Shown one piece after another: positions 18,729 through 27,378 of a DNA stretch of 64,000 bases. The translations under genes and the position numbers were made by a program. The notes under the pieces were generated by a model, which worked only from the letters and a program-made list of their open reading frames with translations, was not told where the DNA came from and did no database searches. The stretch is from Fimbriiglobus ruber (GTDB taxonomy: Bacteria; Planctomycetota; Planctomycetia; Gemmatales; Gemmataceae), in assembly GCF_002197845.1 (NCBI RefSeq), contig NZ_NIDE01000017.1, positions 1,224,712-1,288,711 on the forward strand, written 5' to 3'. Within the stretch, counting starts at the first letter, position 1, and each line of letters starts with the position of its first letter.

Positions 18729-20003
18729 ATGCACACGGCGACGAAACCTCTGGCGGCTCATTGTGCTGCCGCGCTCGCATCCGTGTTGCTAAGCGTCTTC
18801 AGCATTGGGGCTCGCGCCGGTGAGCCGATCGGGGTTAGCAATCCGATCCACGGGTACAACGCACCTCCGTCGCGGGACCGGCTCGCGAAGCTGATGGGAG
18901 ATGTTGAGGCGGGCCGGGTGACCCTGGACACAACTGACGAGCTGGCCCTGCTGCGGAGTGTACTGCGGTCTCTCGACGTGCCGACTTCTTCGCAGATGCT
19001 TGTGAACTCGGCGACGAGTTTCCAGAAGACGATCATTTCTCCCAGGCGACCTCGATCCCTTTACTTCAACGACGACACGTATGTCGGGTTCGTGCCGGGC
19101 GGGCAGATCGAGGTGATCGCGATCGACCCCGAGCGCGGGGGGATGTTTTACATCTTCAACCGGTTGGAACGGGGCAAAACTCCGCGAATTCGTCGGAGCG
19201 AGAGCTGCCTGACCTGCCACGCGACCGCGCAGATGAACGGGGTTCCGCAGTTGGTGGTTGAGTCGGTGGTGCCGGGGATCACGGGAGGCGGGGAGGTGGC
19301 TTTCCGCCGCGATCTGAGCGGGCACGCCGTGCCGCTCGACGATCGCTTCGGCGGCTGGCTGGTAACAGGAGCGCCCCAAAGTCTCAAGCACCGGGGAAAC
19401 ATCCTTATCGAGTGGACCAAAGGGAAGGCCGTGGAGAGGGTGATCCAACCCGGCGAACTATACAACCCGGCACGTTACCCTCTGCCCACCAGCGACATCC
19501 TGCCGCATCTTCTCCAGGAGCATCAGGTCGGGTTCATCAACCGGGCCGTTGCCGCGAGTTATCGCACGCGCGTCCTGCTCCACGAGAACGGGGGCAAGGC
19601 CGAGCCCGTCACTGCCGAGCTGGAGAAGTTGGCACGCGAGTTAGTCCGCTACCTGCTATTCGCGGACGAAGTTCCACTCCCCAAGGGGGGCGTGGCGGGG
19701 TCGAAAGAATTCAAGGCCGACTTCCTGGCCAAGCGACGGATCGCGTCTAACGGCCACTCGCTGCGCGACCTGGACCTGGAAACGCGATTGATGCGGTTCC
19801 GGTGCTCGTACATGATCGAGTCACCGGCATTCGCGGGACTCCCCGGACCGCTCCGTCGCCAGGTGGACCGCGAACTGGCCCTCGCCCTCGCCCCCGATCC
19901 CGTGCGTAAGGACTACGCCTATCTCCCAGCCGAGGAGAAGCGCATGATCCGGGAGATCCTGGAGAATACGCTGACCTTCCCGCTTAAAGTGCCCACCGAG
20001 TGA
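18729..20003 (+). CDS. Exported protein with single CxxCH heme motif
   Basis: A 424-residue protein from ATG 18729 with a signal peptide (hydrophobic to about residue 30). One heme c attachment motif, Cys160-Leu-Thr-Cys163-His164, lies in ESCLTCHATAQMNGVP. Before it are a beta-rich region (SLYFNDDTYVGFVPGG) and the strand GGMFYIFNRLERG. After it come GGWLVTGAPQSLKHRGN and a helical C-terminal third. This layout resembles the uncharacterised cytochrome-like proteins often seen in planctomycetes and related phyla. The likely role is periplasmic electron transfer or heme-dependent chemistry, not assigned. It follows the rhodanese gene but is separated from it by a strong hairpin, so they are probably separate transcripts. 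Confidence 0.75.
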   Translation: MHTATKPLAAHCAAALASVLLSVFSIGARAGEPIGVSNPIHGYNAPPSRDRLAKLMGDVEAGRVTLDTTDELALLRSVLRSLDVPTSSQMLVNSATSFQKTIISPRRPRSLYFNDDTYVGFVPGGQIEVIAIDPERGGMFYIFNRLERGKTPRIRRSESCLTCHATAQMNGVPQLVVESVVPGITGGGEVAFRRDLSGHAVPLDDRFGGWLVTGAPQSLKHRGNILIEWTKGKAVERVIQPGELYNPARYPLPTSDILPHLLQEHQVGFINRAVAASYRTRVLLHENGGKAEPVTAELEKLARELVRYLLFADEVPLPKGGVAGSKEFKADFLAKRRIASNGHSLRDLDLETRLMRFRCSYMIESPAFAGLPGPLRRQVDRELALALAPDPVRKDYAYLPAEEKRMIREILENTLTFPLKVPTE

Positions 20004-20254
20004 CAACGACTAATCTGTACGTGCCTCGATCTCGCCATCTGCCCGGGTCGCGCCACTCACGAATTGACCGGTCGAATACAGAATGTATCTGTCCCGCCCG
20101 TCTTTCGTCACCGTAGGCCCGCCAGACAGATCCCCCTTGACCAGCCGGCGTTACGCACGTAACTCGATAGCTGGTGAGGTGTCGCGTGTAAACGTCGGGG
20201 TGGGTGCGGAAGGAACCGCCGCGCCGGTTCCGCGTTCCGGCCGGAGGGTACGCC

Positions 20255-21655
20255 GTGCCGCAATCAATCTTTTTCGATTTCAACCTGCCGAACTCGGCCA
20301 CGTGGTTTTACTTCGCGCTGTTCCTCGCGATCGCTCTGTTCTTCCAGTTCACTCGATTCTTCTCACTCCGAAACTGGGACTTGCTCGGACTGTTTCTGTT
20401 CGTCCCGGGCTTTCTGCTCATTCAAGAATCCCACCAACTGTCGACCACGCAACCGGCCGTCGGGCAGGGGTCGGTCGCGACGAATACCGGGGACGCACCC
20501 AAGCCGGAAGTCGGTGATGGGCGGGCCGAGCGCGAGCGTCTTATCGGGTATGGGTGGCTCCTCGGGGCGTCGCTCTTCTGGTTCGTTCGCTGCCTGATCG
20601 ACTTGGCTACCATCCGACGCCCCCTGATTACCCCGAATCTCACAACCCCCGCACTCTTCTTGTTCGGGGCCGCGCTGTTCGTGTGCCTCTCGGCTGTCGC
20701 GTTCAGCCGGCCGAGCAATCCCTGGGACGACACGGTCGGCAAGCGACCGGCCGTCCTGGCCAGCGTCCAGGCCGGGGCGGCCCACATGGTCGCGCAAACG
20801 CAACCGGCGGGACCGGCCGCCTGGTCGGACGCCATGTTCTGGGTCGAGCGGACGTTCGCGATGGTCTGCCACGCGGCCGTGGTGACGGCGCTGGTGTTGA
20901 TCGGCGCCAAGCAGTTCAACGACACCCCGACCGGCGTAGCCGCGGGGATCATTTACTTACTGATCCCCTATACGGCATTCCACGTCGGGCAGGTCCACCA
21001 CGTCTGGCCGGCCGCGCTGGTGGTCTGGTCGGTGTACACGTTCCGCCGCCCGCTGCTCGCCGGGTCGCTGATGGGGGTCGCCATCGGGACCACGTTCTTC
21101 CCGGTGTTGCTGCTCCCGGTGTGGCTCCAGTTCTATCGCGGCCGCGGCACCGGACGCTTCCTACTTGGGCTGAGCGTGACGTCGGTCGTCGGATTGGCCG
21201 CGACGCTGCTTCTCGTTAAGACGACCGGCCAGTTCCCGGACGGCGTGTGGCGGACGCTGAACCTGTCCGACTGGCAGCCGTGGAAGGTGCCGACGGCCGA
21301 GAGCATTTGGACCGGGGCGAACTGGGCGTACCGGCTGCCGGTGTTCATCGTGTACGCCGGGTTTGTGATCACGAGCTTCCTCTGGCCGCCCGTCCGCAAC
21401 CTCGGTCAGTTGGTGGCCGTGTCGGCGGCCGTGCAGATCGGCGTGCAGTTCTGGTTCGCGGACCGGGGCGGGTTGTACGTCCTGTGGTACGCCCCGCTGC
21501 TGGTACTGGTGGTGCTGCGGCCGAACCTCGCGGACTTGCAGCCGCCTCTCCCGCGGCCGTGGCCTCGGTTCGTAGTCCGTGTCGGCCGTTGGCTGTTGAA
21601 CAGAATCCCCACCGGCGGTATTACCCGGCGGGTGCCGGTGATGGCGATCCGCTGA
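20255..21655 (+). CDS. Polytopic membrane protein, GT-C/GT87-like
   Basis: A 466-residue integral membrane protein. The start chosen is GTG 20255, preceded by GGAGG at 20243-20247; the frame stays open 17 codons further upstream. About ten hydrophobic helices are visible. The region TGVAAGIIYLLIPYTAFHVG with a following short-loop helix resembles lipid-linked-sugar glycosyltransferases of the GT-C (GT87/DUF2029) type, in which the membrane helices surround an active site on an extracellular loop. No catalytic Asp motif is clear enough to prove it. Its stop lies 30 bases before the tyrosine phosphatase start, so the two form a probable operon. Confidence 0.65.
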   Translation: MPQSIFFDFNLPNSATWFYFALFLAIALFFQFTRFFSLRNWDLLGLFLFVPGFLLIQESHQLSTTQPAVGQGSVATNTGDAPKPEVGDGRAERERLIGYGWLLGASLFWFVRCLIDLATIRRPLITPNLTTPALFLFGAALFVCLSAVAFSRPSNPWDDTVGKRPAVLASVQAGAAHMVAQTQPAGPAAWSDAMFWVERTFAMVCHAAVVTALVLIGAKQFNDTPTGVAAGIIYLLIPYTAFHVGQVHHVWPAALVVWSVYTFRRPLLAGSLMGVAIGTTFFPVLLLPVWLQFYRGRGTGRFLLGLSVTSVVGLAATLLLVKTTGQFPDGVWRTLNLSDWQPWKVPTAESIWTGANWAYRLPVFIVYAGFVITSFLWPPVRNLGQLVAVSAAVQIGVQFWFADRGGLYVLWYAPLLVLVVLRPNLADLQPPLPRPWPRFVVRVGRWLLNRIPTGGITRRVPVMAIR

Positions 21656-21685
21656 CGTGAAGAAACGAGACTTCGAGGGACGGGG

Positions 21686-22306
21686 ATGAGACCGACGGTT
21701 GCCGCGTTCTTTGGGGGAATCATCGCCCTGGCGATCGTCGCCCTGCCGTTCTGGTACAAAGCCCGCGCGTCCGTGACGTACCGGAATTTCCGCGTCGTCG
21801 ACCGCGACCAGTTGTACCGCAGCGGGCAGATGACGCCGGAAGGGTTCGACCGGGTGGTCAGCGAATACGGGATTCGGACGGTCATTTCGCTGCGTGAGAC
21901 GAAGGACGAGGGTGGGACGCACCAGGACTCGTCCGAAGACGAATATTGCCGCACCCACGGCATGACGTTCTACCGCTTCAAGCTGGCCGACTGGACGGAA
22001 ATCGACGGCCGTATTCCCGGGAACGACAACATTGAGGAGTTTCTGAAAATCCTGGCGAAGCCGGAAACCCAAAAGCCGATTCTCATCCACTGCTTCGCCG
22101 GCATCCACCGGACGGGCCCGCACTGTGCGGTCTACCGGATGGAGTACGACGGCTGGTCGAACGCGGACGCGATCGAGGAAATGAAGTCGATGGGCACGGT
22201 GCGGACGACGTTCGCGGACAACCTCATCACGTACCTGACCAACTACAAGCCCCGCCGGATACAAGCCGCCGAAGCAGTCATTGGCGGGTCGGTCGCGAAT
22301 CGGTAA
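21686..22306 (+). CDS. Membrane-anchored tyrosine/dual-specificity phosphatase
   Basis: A 206-residue protein with an N-terminal membrane anchor (about 7-23) followed by a phosphatase domain facing away from the cytoplasm. The CX5R active site is Cys136-F-A-G-I-H-Arg142 in ILIHCFAGIHRTGPH. Asp102 in KLADWTE is the likely general acid. NFRVVDRDQLYRSGQMTPEGF is typical of the bacterial DSP/Siw14-like group, which act on phosphotyrosine, inositol polyphosphates or similar substrates. GGGGATGAG gives a good ribosome site. It follows the GT-C-like gene directly. Confidence 0.88.
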   Translation: MRPTVAAFFGGIIALAIVALPFWYKARASVTYRNFRVVDRDQLYRSGQMTPEGFDRVVSEYGIRTVISLRETKDEGGTHQDSSEDEYCRTHGMTFYRFKLADWTEIDGRIPGNDNIEEFLKILAKPETQKPILIHCFAGIHRTGPHCAVYRMEYDGWSNADAIEEMKSMGTVRTTFADNLITYLTNYKPRRIQAAEAVIGGSVANR

Positions 22307-22349
22307 ATTACAAAACGAACCCAATCGCACGCGGCGTGTGTTTGGACAA

Positions 22350-22433
22350 GCGAGGGTGGCGGAATTGGCAGACGCAACAGATTTAGGTTCTGTCGGGAGT
22401 AATCCCGTGGGGGTTCAAGTCCCCCCCTTCGCA
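22350..22433 (+). tRNA. tRNA-Leu (anticodon TAG)
   Basis: An 84-base cloverleaf. Acceptor stem GCGAGGG pairs with CCTTCGC with one G-T pair. The anticodon stem ACAGA/TCTGT encloses loop TTTAGGT with anticodon TAG at 22384-22386. The long variable arm CGGGAGTAATCCCG is typical of class II tRNA-Leu. The T-arm is GGGGG-TTCAAGT-CCCCC and the discriminator base is A. CCA is not encoded. Confidence 0.96.
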
Positions 22434-22452
22434 CTCTGAAATACCAACGAGT

Positions 22453-22475
22453 AACCCCCGAAATAATCGGGGGTT
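22453..22475 (+). terminator. Hairpin 20 bases after tRNA-Leu
   Basis: AACCCCCGA and TCGGGGGTT form a perfect 9-bp stem around a 5-base loop, followed by GTTATTA. It lies right after the tRNA and probably ends its transcript. Confidence 0.7.
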
Positions 22476-22562
22476 GTTATTACAACGAGCCACATGGTCG
22501 CCATCTGACAAGGATTATGAATCCTTATGCCGGTGATAGCGATATCGACAAATTAGGTAAAT

Positions 22563-22832
22563 TCACATCCAATCCGACTGCGGGTACCGTTTCAGAGCGG
22601 AACGAAGGGTTCTTGCATCTAAAGAAGAATGTTCTCCCATCTTTTCGAGAGCCCGAATCGCCTCTTCACATTCGTTTTGAGTAACCCCATCGCTGCCAGC
22701 TCTGAGACATAAAGCGACTTCCCTCGCTTCTGCCTCGGCGCGTGTAGAGAAAGGTCCAACTGTGGACCACGGAGGGTTGGGAATGGAATACGTACCGTCC
22801 TGATTCTTATGTATCTGAAGCCTTGTCTTCAC
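22563..22832 (-). CDS. Small hypothetical protein
   Basis: An 89-residue protein starting with GTG at 22830-22832; a GGGGG lies eight bases upstream. The translation begins (M)KTRLQIHKNQDGTYSIPN, reads like a short beta-hairpin and continues with a charged helical part (RAEAEAREVALCLRAG). GC content and codon use are clearly lower than in the flanking genes. It sits just beyond the tRNA-Leu gene, in reverse orientation. No family is recognised. It could be a remnant of tRNA-associated foreign DNA. Confidence 0.45.
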   Translation of the reverse strand: MKTRLQIHKNQDGTYSIPNPPWSTVGPFSTRAEAEAREVALCLRAGSDGVTQNECEEAIRALEKMGEHSSLDARTLRSALKRYPQSDWM

Positions 22833-23155
22833 GTACTATACCCCCAGTCACAAAGTGAAAAAACTGAGCAAACTCCTGGCGGGTTAGCTCTATTTTAGGC
22901 TATGTGTACGATTTTGGGAATCGATAAAAGGCGATGCCCAAGCAGACGTGTTGCAAGATGTGACGGCGTGTCGCCAATAACGCTGTAGTAGCGATAGTCC
23001 TCTCCCCGCCGCATCGAAGAATTTCAAAAAACTTTGACCTGTTTTTCTCCCGGCGGCCATTAATGCTCGCGAAGCCGAAAACAGAGGTTAGTGGTCTAAC
23101 CGTCTGAACCGGCGGGCTTGGCCGGGCGCTTTTGGCTCATTGACGAGGTCGCACC
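22833..23155. other. Lower-GC intergenic region
   Basis: About 320 bases between the small hypothetical gene and the sigma-factor gene. It has lower GC than the rest of the window. No gene or repeat is supported; the sigma-factor promoter must be in its right part. Confidence 0.4.
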
Positions 23156-25045
23156 ATGTCGGTCGAGCAGCCAGACACGACAGGGAGCACGGCGACTTAC
23201 GATGATTTGTCGGACCGGGAACTATTGCGGCGGTTCGACTTCGGCCACGACGAGGCGGCGTTCGCGGCGGTGCTCAAGCGGCACGGCCCGATGGTGCTGC
23301 GCGTTTGCCAGCGGGTTCTGGACCGTCGGGAGGACGCCGAAGACGCGTTCCAGGCGACGTTCCTCGTGCTGGCGCGAAAAGTCGGCAGCGTTTCCTGGCG
23401 AGAATCGATCGGAACGTGGCTGCACGAGGCGGCCCACCGGCTGTCGCGCGAGTTTCGTCGGAACCTGTTGCGTCGGCAGAACCGCGACCGCAAAGTCCCG
23501 GCCCGCACGGGTGGTGACGCACTGGCCGAAGTGACGGGCCGCGAGTTACTCGCCATCCTTGATGAAGAGATGACGAACCTGCCGGACGAGTACCGGGCGC
23601 CGCTGCTTCTGTGCCACCTGGAAGAAATGGGGCAGGAAGAAGCGGCCCGCCACCTCGGTTGCTCAGTCAGCACACTGAAACGGCGGCTCCAGCAGGCCCG
23701 CGAACTCCTCCAAGCCCGCCTCACGCGCCGCGGATTGATACTGTCGGTGGCGGCCCTCGCCGCATTGCTGGCGACCGGGACCGCGACGGCCAGTGTGCCC
23801 GTCGCCCTGGCAACGAACACGACCCGGGCCGCGACGATGTCGGCGTCGGGCGTGCCGCCGGCGGCCGGGTTGGTGTCGCCCGGGGCCGCGTCGCTCGCCC
23901 GCGATTCCTTGCCGGTGGTCGTGTCGGCCAAGCTCAAACTGGTGATCGGCTTGCTCGCCGTCGGCGGACTGGCCGTGGCCGGCGTATCGTATCGCGGGTT
24001 GCCGGTCGGCGGCGGATGGCCGGTGCGAGTGGCGGCCGAGACGCCGGGGCCATCGGACCCGACCGTTTCCGCGACGGTGGAAACGAATCTCGGCACGGCC
24101 GGCGAGAACATTCGTCAGTTCGGGTTCGACGGCAACCCCGCGACGGCGTTCGTGTCCGCCAGAAATCCCCGGCCGGGCGACTACTACACGCTGGTCTTTG
24201 ACCACCCGGTCGACGTGAAATCGGTCGGCGTGCAGACGGGCGACCCGGACGGCGGGCGGGCGTTGACCGCCGGGAACCTGGAAGGTTCGTCGGACGGCAC
24301 CCGCTTCGACCTCCTCGCGGGGTTCAAAGATGGAACGGCTAAAGCGGACGCGGGCGGGCGGAAACTGACGGCCGTTCGCGTCCGCATGACTGTCGGGCAA
24401 GCTCACCCGCTCGTGATCCGCGAGATCGCGATCGATTCCGACCCAGTGGTGGCCGTGTATCGCCACCCCGTCGAATTCGTCGTGGACGCCCGCGAAGCCC
24501 GGGATATGGCGGATTGGGCCGAGCGGGCCGCCCGGATCTGTGAGCGGGAATACGCGATGATTTGCGAGGAACTGTCGAGCGACGGGTTCAAGCCACCGAC
24601 CCGCGTCACCCTCGTGCTCCGCTGGGATGCAGCTTCTCTGGTCGCCGCGACGGACGATCAAGTGATCGCGTCGGCCGGATATTTCCACGCGAACCCGCAC
24701 GAAATCGGGGCGTTAATCCACGCGACTTCCTACGTCGTACAGGCGTACCGCGGCGGCGGCAGCCCGACTTGGCTGGTGCATGGAATCGCCGACTACATCC
24801 GCTTCTTCAAGTTCGAGCCCGGAGCGCTGGCCGCCCCGGACCCGGAAACGGCCCGGTACGACGGCAACTCGCGCGAGACGGCCGCATTCCTGGCGTACCT
24901 GGTCGCCAGACACGACAAGCAGATTGTCCGGCACTTGAATGCGGCCCTCCGCGAGGGGCGCTACACGGACGACGTGTGGGTGACGTACACCGGGAAGTCG
25001 CTTCGCGAGTTGGGCGAAGAGTGGCACCACTCGCTCCACCGCTGA
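23156..25045 (+). CDS. ECF sigma factor fused to TM segments and a degenerate metallopeptidase-like domain
   Basis: A 629-residue fusion. Residues 1-190 are an ECF sigma factor: region 2 about 34-105 (RREDAEDAFQATFLVLAR) and region 4 about 135-185 (LPDEYRAPLLLCHLEEMGQ, then a helix-turn-helix). Hydrophobic segments at 194-210 and 258-278 follow. Residues about 300-430 look like a discoidin/F5-8-type beta-sandwich. Residues 437-629 resemble the basic-secretory-protein peptidase family. In that family a Gly-x-x-x-HExxH helix binds zinc; here the helix reads ALIHATSY (521-526), so Glu and the second His are missing, and the usual Glu after WLV is His542. The enzyme is probably dead and may serve as a sensor. 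If the membrane topology is right, the sigma part could be tethered and released by proteolysis. Confidence 0.88.
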   Translation: MSVEQPDTTGSTATYDDLSDRELLRRFDFGHDEAAFAAVLKRHGPMVLRVCQRVLDRREDAEDAFQATFLVLARKVGSVSWRESIGTWLHEAAHRLSREFRRNLLRRQNRDRKVPARTGGDALAEVTGRELLAILDEEMTNLPDEYRAPLLLCHLEEMGQEEAARHLGCSVSTLKRRLQQARELLQARLTRRGLILSVAALAALLATGTATASVPVALATNTTRAATMSASGVPPAAGLVSPGAASLARDSLPVVVSAKLKLVIGLLAVGGLAVAGVSYRGLPVGGGWPVRVAAETPGPSDPTVSATVETNLGTAGENIRQFGFDGNPATAFVSARNPRPGDYYTLVFDHPVDVKSVGVQTGDPDGGRALTAGNLEGSSDGTRFDLLAGFKDGTAKADAGGRKLTAVRVRMTVGQAHPLVIREIAIDSDPVVAVYRHPVEFVVDAREARDMADWAERAARICEREYAMICEELSSDGFKPPTRVTLVLRWDAASLVAATDDQVIASAGYFHANPHEIGALIHATSYVVQAYRGGGSPTWLVHGIADYIRFFKFEPGALAAPDPETARYDGNSRETAAFLAYLVARHDKQIVRHLNAALREGRYTDDVWVTYTGKSLRELGEEWHHSLHR

Positions 25046-25274
25046 CGGTGGCGAGCGAGAAGACATCGGGAATCAGGAAGGTCTCCGAGAGACGTAACAA
25101 AATACACACCGGCCGTAAGGTCGGGATGAATCCTCTCGCTTTTTAACCGGCAACCACGACCGGGGTGCTTCGGCTTCCCGGCTGGTTTTTTCATGGGTGA
25201 CGAGCCCGTTCTCTCGATTTTTGCGGGATTCTAACCGTTGCCGGCCCCGTCCTAACCGCGTGGAGATGCCCGTG

Positions 25275-26318
25275 ATGCCCGTGCCTCGTTTGACGACCCG
25301 CCGGTCGGCGTTCACGCTGATCGAGTTGCTGGTCGTGATCGCCATTATCGCGATCCTGATCGGTCTCTTGTTACCTGCCGTCCAGAAAGTCCGGGAGGCG
25401 GCCGCCCGCGCCAAGTGTTCAAACAACCTCAAGCAGATCGGGATCGCCCTCCACAACTACAACGTCACGTTCGAGCGGTTCCCGACCGGCCGGCCGGTGT
25501 TCCCGAGTAGCCTGAGCCCGAGCCTGGGTGGGGCGGAAATGCCCGTATTCCTGGAGTTCCAGCCGACCGACCAGTCCGCGATCGCGCCGGAAGCGATCGG
25601 CGGGTGGATGGTCCGCATCCTCCCGTACATCGAACAGGCGGCCGCCCAGAACTTGGCCGCCGGCAAGTCGACGGCCGTCACCATCGACGCCGGCTACACC
25701 GCGATGGCGACCACGACCATCTCGACCTACATCTGCCCGTCGGCCATCGCCCCGACGGCGGGGACCGCGCCCCCGTCGCCGTGGGTCGCGAGCAGCTACG
25801 CGGGGGTGACCGGCAACAACGAGAACACCGACCCGACGACCGGCCCGATCGGGATGAACGCCACGAACGGGATGTTCCCGGTCAAGACGCCGTACGGCCC
25901 GGACCCGAGCGTCCGCCCGACGGTCCTGGTCGCGAGTATCTCGGACGGGTTGAGCAACACGGTCGCGGTGGGCGAGCGGCACGTGAGCATCATGGGCATG
26001 ACCTGGGTCGGCTCCGACTACCACACCCTGTTGGCTCTGCCGAACCAGAACTCGTTCGGCGGCGTCGGCCCGTCCAACGGGACGCCCGGCGCGTTCACCT
26101 TTACATTCACGGCCTGCCCGTCGTCGTTACCGGGCCGGTACGACCCGTTCACGGTGACCAACCAGTGCAGCCAGGATCGTTACAACAGCCCGCACCTTGG
26201 CGGCGGCAACTGGTTACTGGCCGACGGCAGCGTCCGGTCGTTCGCCTTCACGGCGGGCGCGACTATCCTGCCGGCGATGGTCAGCATCAACGGCGGGGAA
26301 GTCGCCAGCCCCGATTGA
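25275..26318 (+). CDS. DUF1559 prepilin-like protein (copy 1)
   Basis: A 347-residue protein of the large planctomycete DUF1559 family. The type IV prepilin-like N-terminus is [20 protein letters not shown], with the glutamate of the FTLIE motif five residues into the hydrophobic helix. [21 protein letters not shown] and the C-terminal H-x-G-G...LADGSVRSF are further family hallmarks. I chose ATG 25275 because GGAG lies nine bases upstream; another ATG nine bases earlier has no room for a ribosome site. Expected to be processed by a prepilin peptidase and placed in the envelope; the molecular role of the family is not established. A lipoprotein gene follows after 34 bases. Confidence 0.93.
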   Translation: MPVPRLTTRRSAFTLIELLVVIAIIAILIGLLLPAVQKVREAAARAKCSNNLKQIGIALHNYNVTFERFPTGRPVFPSSLSPSLGGAEMPVFLEFQPTDQSAIAPEAIGGWMVRILPYIEQAAAQNLAAGKSTAVTIDAGYTAMATTTISTYICPSAIAPTAGTAPPSPWVASSYAGVTGNNENTDPTTGPIGMNATNGMFPVKTPYGPDPSVRPTVLVASISDGLSNTVAVGERHVSIMGMTWVGSDYHTLLALPNQNSFGGVGPSNGTPGAFTFTFTACPSSLPGRYDPFTVTNQCSQDRYNSPHLGGGNWLLADGSVRSFAFTAGATILPAMVSINGGEVASPD

Positions 26319-26352
26319 CCGACCGGTCGCCTATCCGTCGCGAGGATCTTTC

Positions 26353-26814
26353 ATGATGTGGTCGCGTATCCCGGCCCGGTCGGTGAGGCTCCTGGTGGTC
26401 GTCGCACTCGTCGTCCCCGTGGTCGGGTGCGGGAAGCCGCACGGCGACGTGGCCGGCCGAGTCACCTACCGCGGCCGGCCCGTCGTGTACGGCACGGTCA
26501 ACGCCATCGGGTCGGACCAGATGACGTATTACGGGACGATTCAAACGGACGGGACGTTTACCATCCGGAACGTCCCGGTCGGCCCGCTCCGGCTCGGCAT
26601 CTACAGCCCCGACCCTTACTACGAGTTGCCGGTCCCGCCGGCGGTCAAGGTGCGGCTAGAAGAGGCGCGGCGGGCAGCCGGGGCGGATAACATGCCGAAG
26701 CCACCGAAGGGGCAGTGGTTCAAAATCCCCCCGAAATACACGGACCCGATGTCGTCGACACTAACCGGAGTGGTGACCGCTCCGCTGGCGAATATCGATT
26801 GTAACTTGGATTGA
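26353..26814 (+). CDS. Small lipoprotein with carboxypeptidase-regulatory-like fold
   Basis: A 153-residue protein. GAGGA lies six bases before ATG 26353. The signal peptide ends in the lipobox VVGC with Cys26 as the lipid-modified residue. The rest begins DVAGRVTYRGRPVVYGTVNAIG and continues with FTIRNVPVGPLRLGIYSPDP. That is the transthyretin-like pattern of many planctomycete lipoproteins found beside DUF1559 genes. The two genes form a small operon. The function of the pairing is unknown. Confidence 0.85.
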   Translation: MMWSRIPARSVRLLVVVALVVPVVGCGKPHGDVAGRVTYRGRPVVYGTVNAIGSDQMTYYGTIQTDGTFTIRNVPVGPLRLGIYSPDPYYELPVPPAVKVRLEEARRAAGADNMPKPPKGQWFKIPPKYTDPMSSTLTGVVTAPLANIDCNLD

Positions 26815-26876
26815 GCTTAGGCTGCCGCCGGCGGTGAATCACGTCGATACTGGCGAGAAGAGTAGGATGAGAGTTC

Positions 26877-27148
26877 GGCTCATGAGGCGGCAGAGGTGCG
26901 AGGCGTAGCCATCCCGCCGCAATCGCCCCCCGCACCGGCGCTCGGCGCGGGTCTCCGACCCCGCCGTTCGGCCGACCGCAGGTCTCCCGTCCCACGGCGC
27001 GTGCCCATTCGGTTGGTGTCCCGGGCGGCGTGGGTCGGGCGGGGAGACCTGCGGTCGGGCCGAGCGGCGGGTCGGAGACCCGCGCCGAGCGCGGGAGTGA
27101 ACATTCCGCCGAAATGGCACGCCTCGCACCTCTGCCGCCTCATGAGCC
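26877..27148. mobile_element. Inverted-repeat element, copy 1 (272 bp)
   Basis: Ends in perfect 30-bp terminal inverted repeats, 26877-26906 and 27119-27148, beginning GGCTCATGAGGCGGCAGAGG. Inside are inward-facing copies of a GC-rich unit (core GGAGACCTGCGGTCGG): one inverted at about 26938-26990 and one direct at about 27039-27092. It encodes no credible protein. Related copies lie at 48329-48694 and 58402-58538. The immediate flanks here (GAGAGTTC and GTACAGTTT) show only a weak match, so a target duplication is not proven for this copy. Best reading: a non-autonomous, MITE-like transposable element. Confidence 0.82.
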
Positions 27149-27164
27149 GTACAGTTTTGCTGCG

Positions 27165-27375
27165 AAGTTGCAGTTGCAAATTTTCAAATAACAATCAGTT
27201 CTATATAGTATAATTATTAATTTTATATAACTAAAATTATGTATTTAATATAATTATTCTTACTGCTTTATTTATGCATGGATTTTCTCAGGATTTTTCA
27301 CGACTAGACATCTTGGAAACTATTAGTATCTTTGTGCGAGTATCGCTCACGGAGTTTATTTCTCCTGAGGTATGA
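27165..27375. other. AT-rich region upstream of the GAP1/GTPase cluster
   Basis: About 200 bases of strongly AT-rich DNA (for example TATAATTATTAATTTTATAT near 27207-27226) in a GC-rich background. It lies between the inverted-repeat element and the first gene of the 27379 cluster. It probably contains the cluster promoter, but no single -35/-10 pair stands out. TGAGG at 27366-27370 is the ribosome site for the GTG at 27379. Confidence 0.6.
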
Positions 27376-27378
27376 TGC

